The notes beneath the pieces are model-generated. The model searched no databases. It was not told the DNA's origin and was given only the letters and a program-made list of their open reading frames with translations. From the NCBI GenBank assembly GCA_033782935.1, contig JAWQEG010000477.1:1054001-1118000 (forward strand): 64,000 nt of DNA, in the 5' to 3' direction. Positions 62,137 to 64,000 of the stretch are shown here, one piece after another. The translations under genes and the position numbers were made by a program. The DNA comes from Petrolisthes cinctipes. Lineage: Eukaryota > Arthropoda > Malacostraca > Decapoda > Porcellanidae. Within the stretch, counting starts at the first letter, position 1. Every line of letters starts with the position of its first letter.

Positions 62137-64000
62137 CTCTAAATATCGAATTTTCGGGTTTTTTGGGACTGAATTTGAGATATCGATTTTTTGGCACCTA
62201 AAATATCGATTTTCAGCATGTTTTGGGCCTGTATTTTGAAAATACTCTAACACTGAGTAGGCATGTACAGATTGCTTCTGGGACCCCAAAATATTGAATT
62301 TTCGGGTGTTTTGAGCCTGAATTTGAGATATAAACGGGTACTGAAGATGCATGCACATATCGACTTTTGTGCACCTAAAAGATCGATTTTCAGTATGTTT
62401 TGAGCATGTATTTTGAAAATACTCTAACACGGAGTAGGCATGTACAGATCGCTTCTGGGGCCCCTAAATATCGAATTTTCTGGTGTTTAGGGACTGATTT
62501 TGAGATATCGACTTTTTGGCACCTAAAAGATCGATTTTTAGCATGTTTTTAGCCTATATTTTGAAAATATTCTAGCACTGAGTAGTCATGTACAGATTGC
62601 TTCAGGGACCCCAAAATATTGAATTTTCGGGTGTTTTGAGCCTGAATTTGAGATATAAACGGGTACAGAAGATACATGCACATATTGACTTTGGGCACCA
62701 AAAATATCGATTTTCAGCATGTTTTGGGCCTGAATTTTGAAAATACTCTAACACGGAGTAGGCATGTACAGATCGCTTCTGGGACCCCAAAATATCGAAT
62801 TTTCGGGTGTTTAGGGCCAGAATTTGAGATATAAACGGGTACAGAAGATGCATGCACATATCGACTTTTGGGCACCTGAAAGATCGATTTTCAGTATGTT
62901 TTTGGCCTGTAATTTGAAAATACTCTAACACGGAGTAGGCATGTACAGATACCTTCTGGGACCCCTAAATATCGAATTTTCGGGTGTTTTGGGACTGAAT
63001 TTGAAATATCGATTTATTGGCACCTAAAATGTCGATTTTTAGCATGTTTTTCGCCTATATTTTGAAAATATTCTAGCACTGTGTAGGTATGTACAGATTG
63101 CTTCTGGGACCCCCAAATATTGAATTTTCGGGTGTTTTGAGCCTGAATTTGAGATATAAACGGGTACAGAAGATACATGCACATATTGACTTTGGGCACC
63201 AAAAATATCGATTTTCAGCATGTTTTGGGCCTGAATTTTGAAAATACTCTAACACGGAGTAGGCATGTACAGATCGCTTCTGGGACCCCAAAATATCGAA
63301 TTTTTGGGTGTTTAGGGCCAGAATTTGAGATATAAACGGGTACAGAAGATGAATGCACATATCGACTTTTGGGCCCCTAAAAGATCGATTTTCAATATGT
63401 TTTTGGCCTGTATTTTGAAAATACTCTAACACGGAGTAGGCATGTACAGATACCTTCTGGGACCTCTAAATATCGAATTTTCGGGTGTTATGGGACTGAA
63501 TTTGAGATATCGATTTTTTGGCACCTATAATATCGATTTTTAGCGTGTTTTTAGCCTATATTTTGAAAATATTCTAGCACTGTGTAGGCATGTACAGATT
63601 GCTTCTGGGACCCCAAAATATTGAATTTTCTGGTGTTTTGAGCCTGAATTTGAGATATAAACGGGTACAGAAGATACATGCACATATTGACTTTGGGCAT
63701 CTAAAATATCGATTTTCAGCATGTTTTGGGCCTGTATTTTGAAAATACTCTAACACTGAGTAGGCATGTACAGATTGCTTCTGGGACCCCAAAATATTGA
63801 ATTTTCGGGTGTTTTGAGCCTGAATTTGAGATATAAACGGGTACTGAAGATGCATGCACATATCGACTTTTGTGCACCTAAAAGATCGATTTTCAGTATG
63901 TTTTGAGCATGTATTTTGAAAATACTCTAACACGGAGTAGGCATGTACAGATCGCTTCTGGGACCCCTAAATATCGAATTTTCGTGTGTTTTGGGACTGA

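Larger units (their letters stand above)
51608..64000 (-). repeat. Satellite array, inverted arm
   Basis: The same family continues in reverse orientation. Unit starts, read on the - strand from the right, are at 63964, 63463, 62962, 62461, 62136, 61635, 61144, 60653, 60152, 59651, 59160, 58659, 58158, 57313, 56988, 56487, 55632, 55307, 54464, 53963, 53462, 52961, 52460 and 51959. Seventeen are trimers (501 or 491 bp), three are 325-bp dimers and three are pentamers (845, 855 and 843 bp). A two-monomer remnant (B then C, 51608-51959) abuts the junction, and 63965-64000 is the end of an A monomer. The same A, B and C classes occur, but the local duplications differ from those of the forward arm. 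No gene or mobile element is seen. Confidence 0.97.

Noticed and set aside
1..64000. CRISPR array or bacterial repeat region
   Set aside because: Repeats are 148-177 bp and directly adjacent, with no unique spacers and no cas genes. The hierarchy is that of eukaryotic satellite DNA.
1..64000. CENP-B box (TTCG....A..CGGG pattern)
   Set aside because: The best candidates, around ATTCGATATTTAGGGG and ATTTTCGGGTGTTTTG, miss fixed positions of the motif. No monomer I read matches it.
1..64000. Telomeric or rDNA-type sequence (TTTAGGG in A2 monomers)
   Set aside because: TTTAGGG occurs once per A2 monomer as part of ATATTTAGGGGTCCC and never in tandem, so it is not a plant-type telomere array. 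No rRNA-like segment is present.
1..64000. Assignment to a particular species or named satellite family
   Set aside because: Monomer length in the 150-180 bp range is common to many plants and animals. I do not recognise the consensus, and a database search would be needed.

Overview
The window is one uninterrupted block of satellite DNA. From base 1 to base 64000 I can place every stretch in a single family of tandem monomers. I see no protein-coding gene, rRNA, tRNA, transposon, CRISPR array or unique spacer. This is eukaryotic heterochromatin, of the kind found at centromeres, pericentromeres or large interstitial or subterminal knobs. Nothing in the sequence fixes the species, and I do not recognise the family by name. 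A hand count on one 176-bp monomer gives about 40% GC.

The array is hierarchical. (1) The deepest unit is an 88-bp half-unit: two half-units, about two-thirds identical, sit head to tail in each 176-bp monomer. (2) There are three monomer types: B (177 bp), C (176 bp) and A (148 bp, which lacks 29 bp of its second half). They join as B-C-A trimers of 501 bp. (3) Linked variants show that the ancestral higher-order repeat (HOR) is a 1002-bp hexamer, B1-C1-A2-B2-C2-A1. (4) Most of the array consists of deletion derivatives of this hexamer: 992 bp (10-bp deletion in A2), 826 bp (C2 missing), 325- or 315-bp dimers, 678-bp tetramers, and others. (5) Blocks of 1 to 6.6 kb are duplicated again. The clearest is a 6,599-bp tandem duplication at about 25.86-32.46 and 32.46-39.06 kb, in which I noticed only five single-base differences.

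Layout. In 1-51605 monomers read on the + strand: one partial C, one A, then 109 B-to-A units holding 311 monomers. At 51606-51607 the array switches orientation. In 51608-64000 the same family reads on the - strand, with 74 complete monomers and one partial. Both arms stop at the same monomer boundary, at a GGGTCCC/GGGACCC dyad, with only two extra bases (AA) between them. The last + strand unit, 50604-51605, is a complete 1002-bp hexamer.

Open reading frames of 60-245 codons recur throughout. They follow from the repeat lengths: 501 and 177 are both multiples of three. I do not regard any as a gene. Coordinates below use the G of GTCCC as the first base of each monomer and were derived by hand from the sequence. 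Class labels (A1, B2 and so on) are my own.
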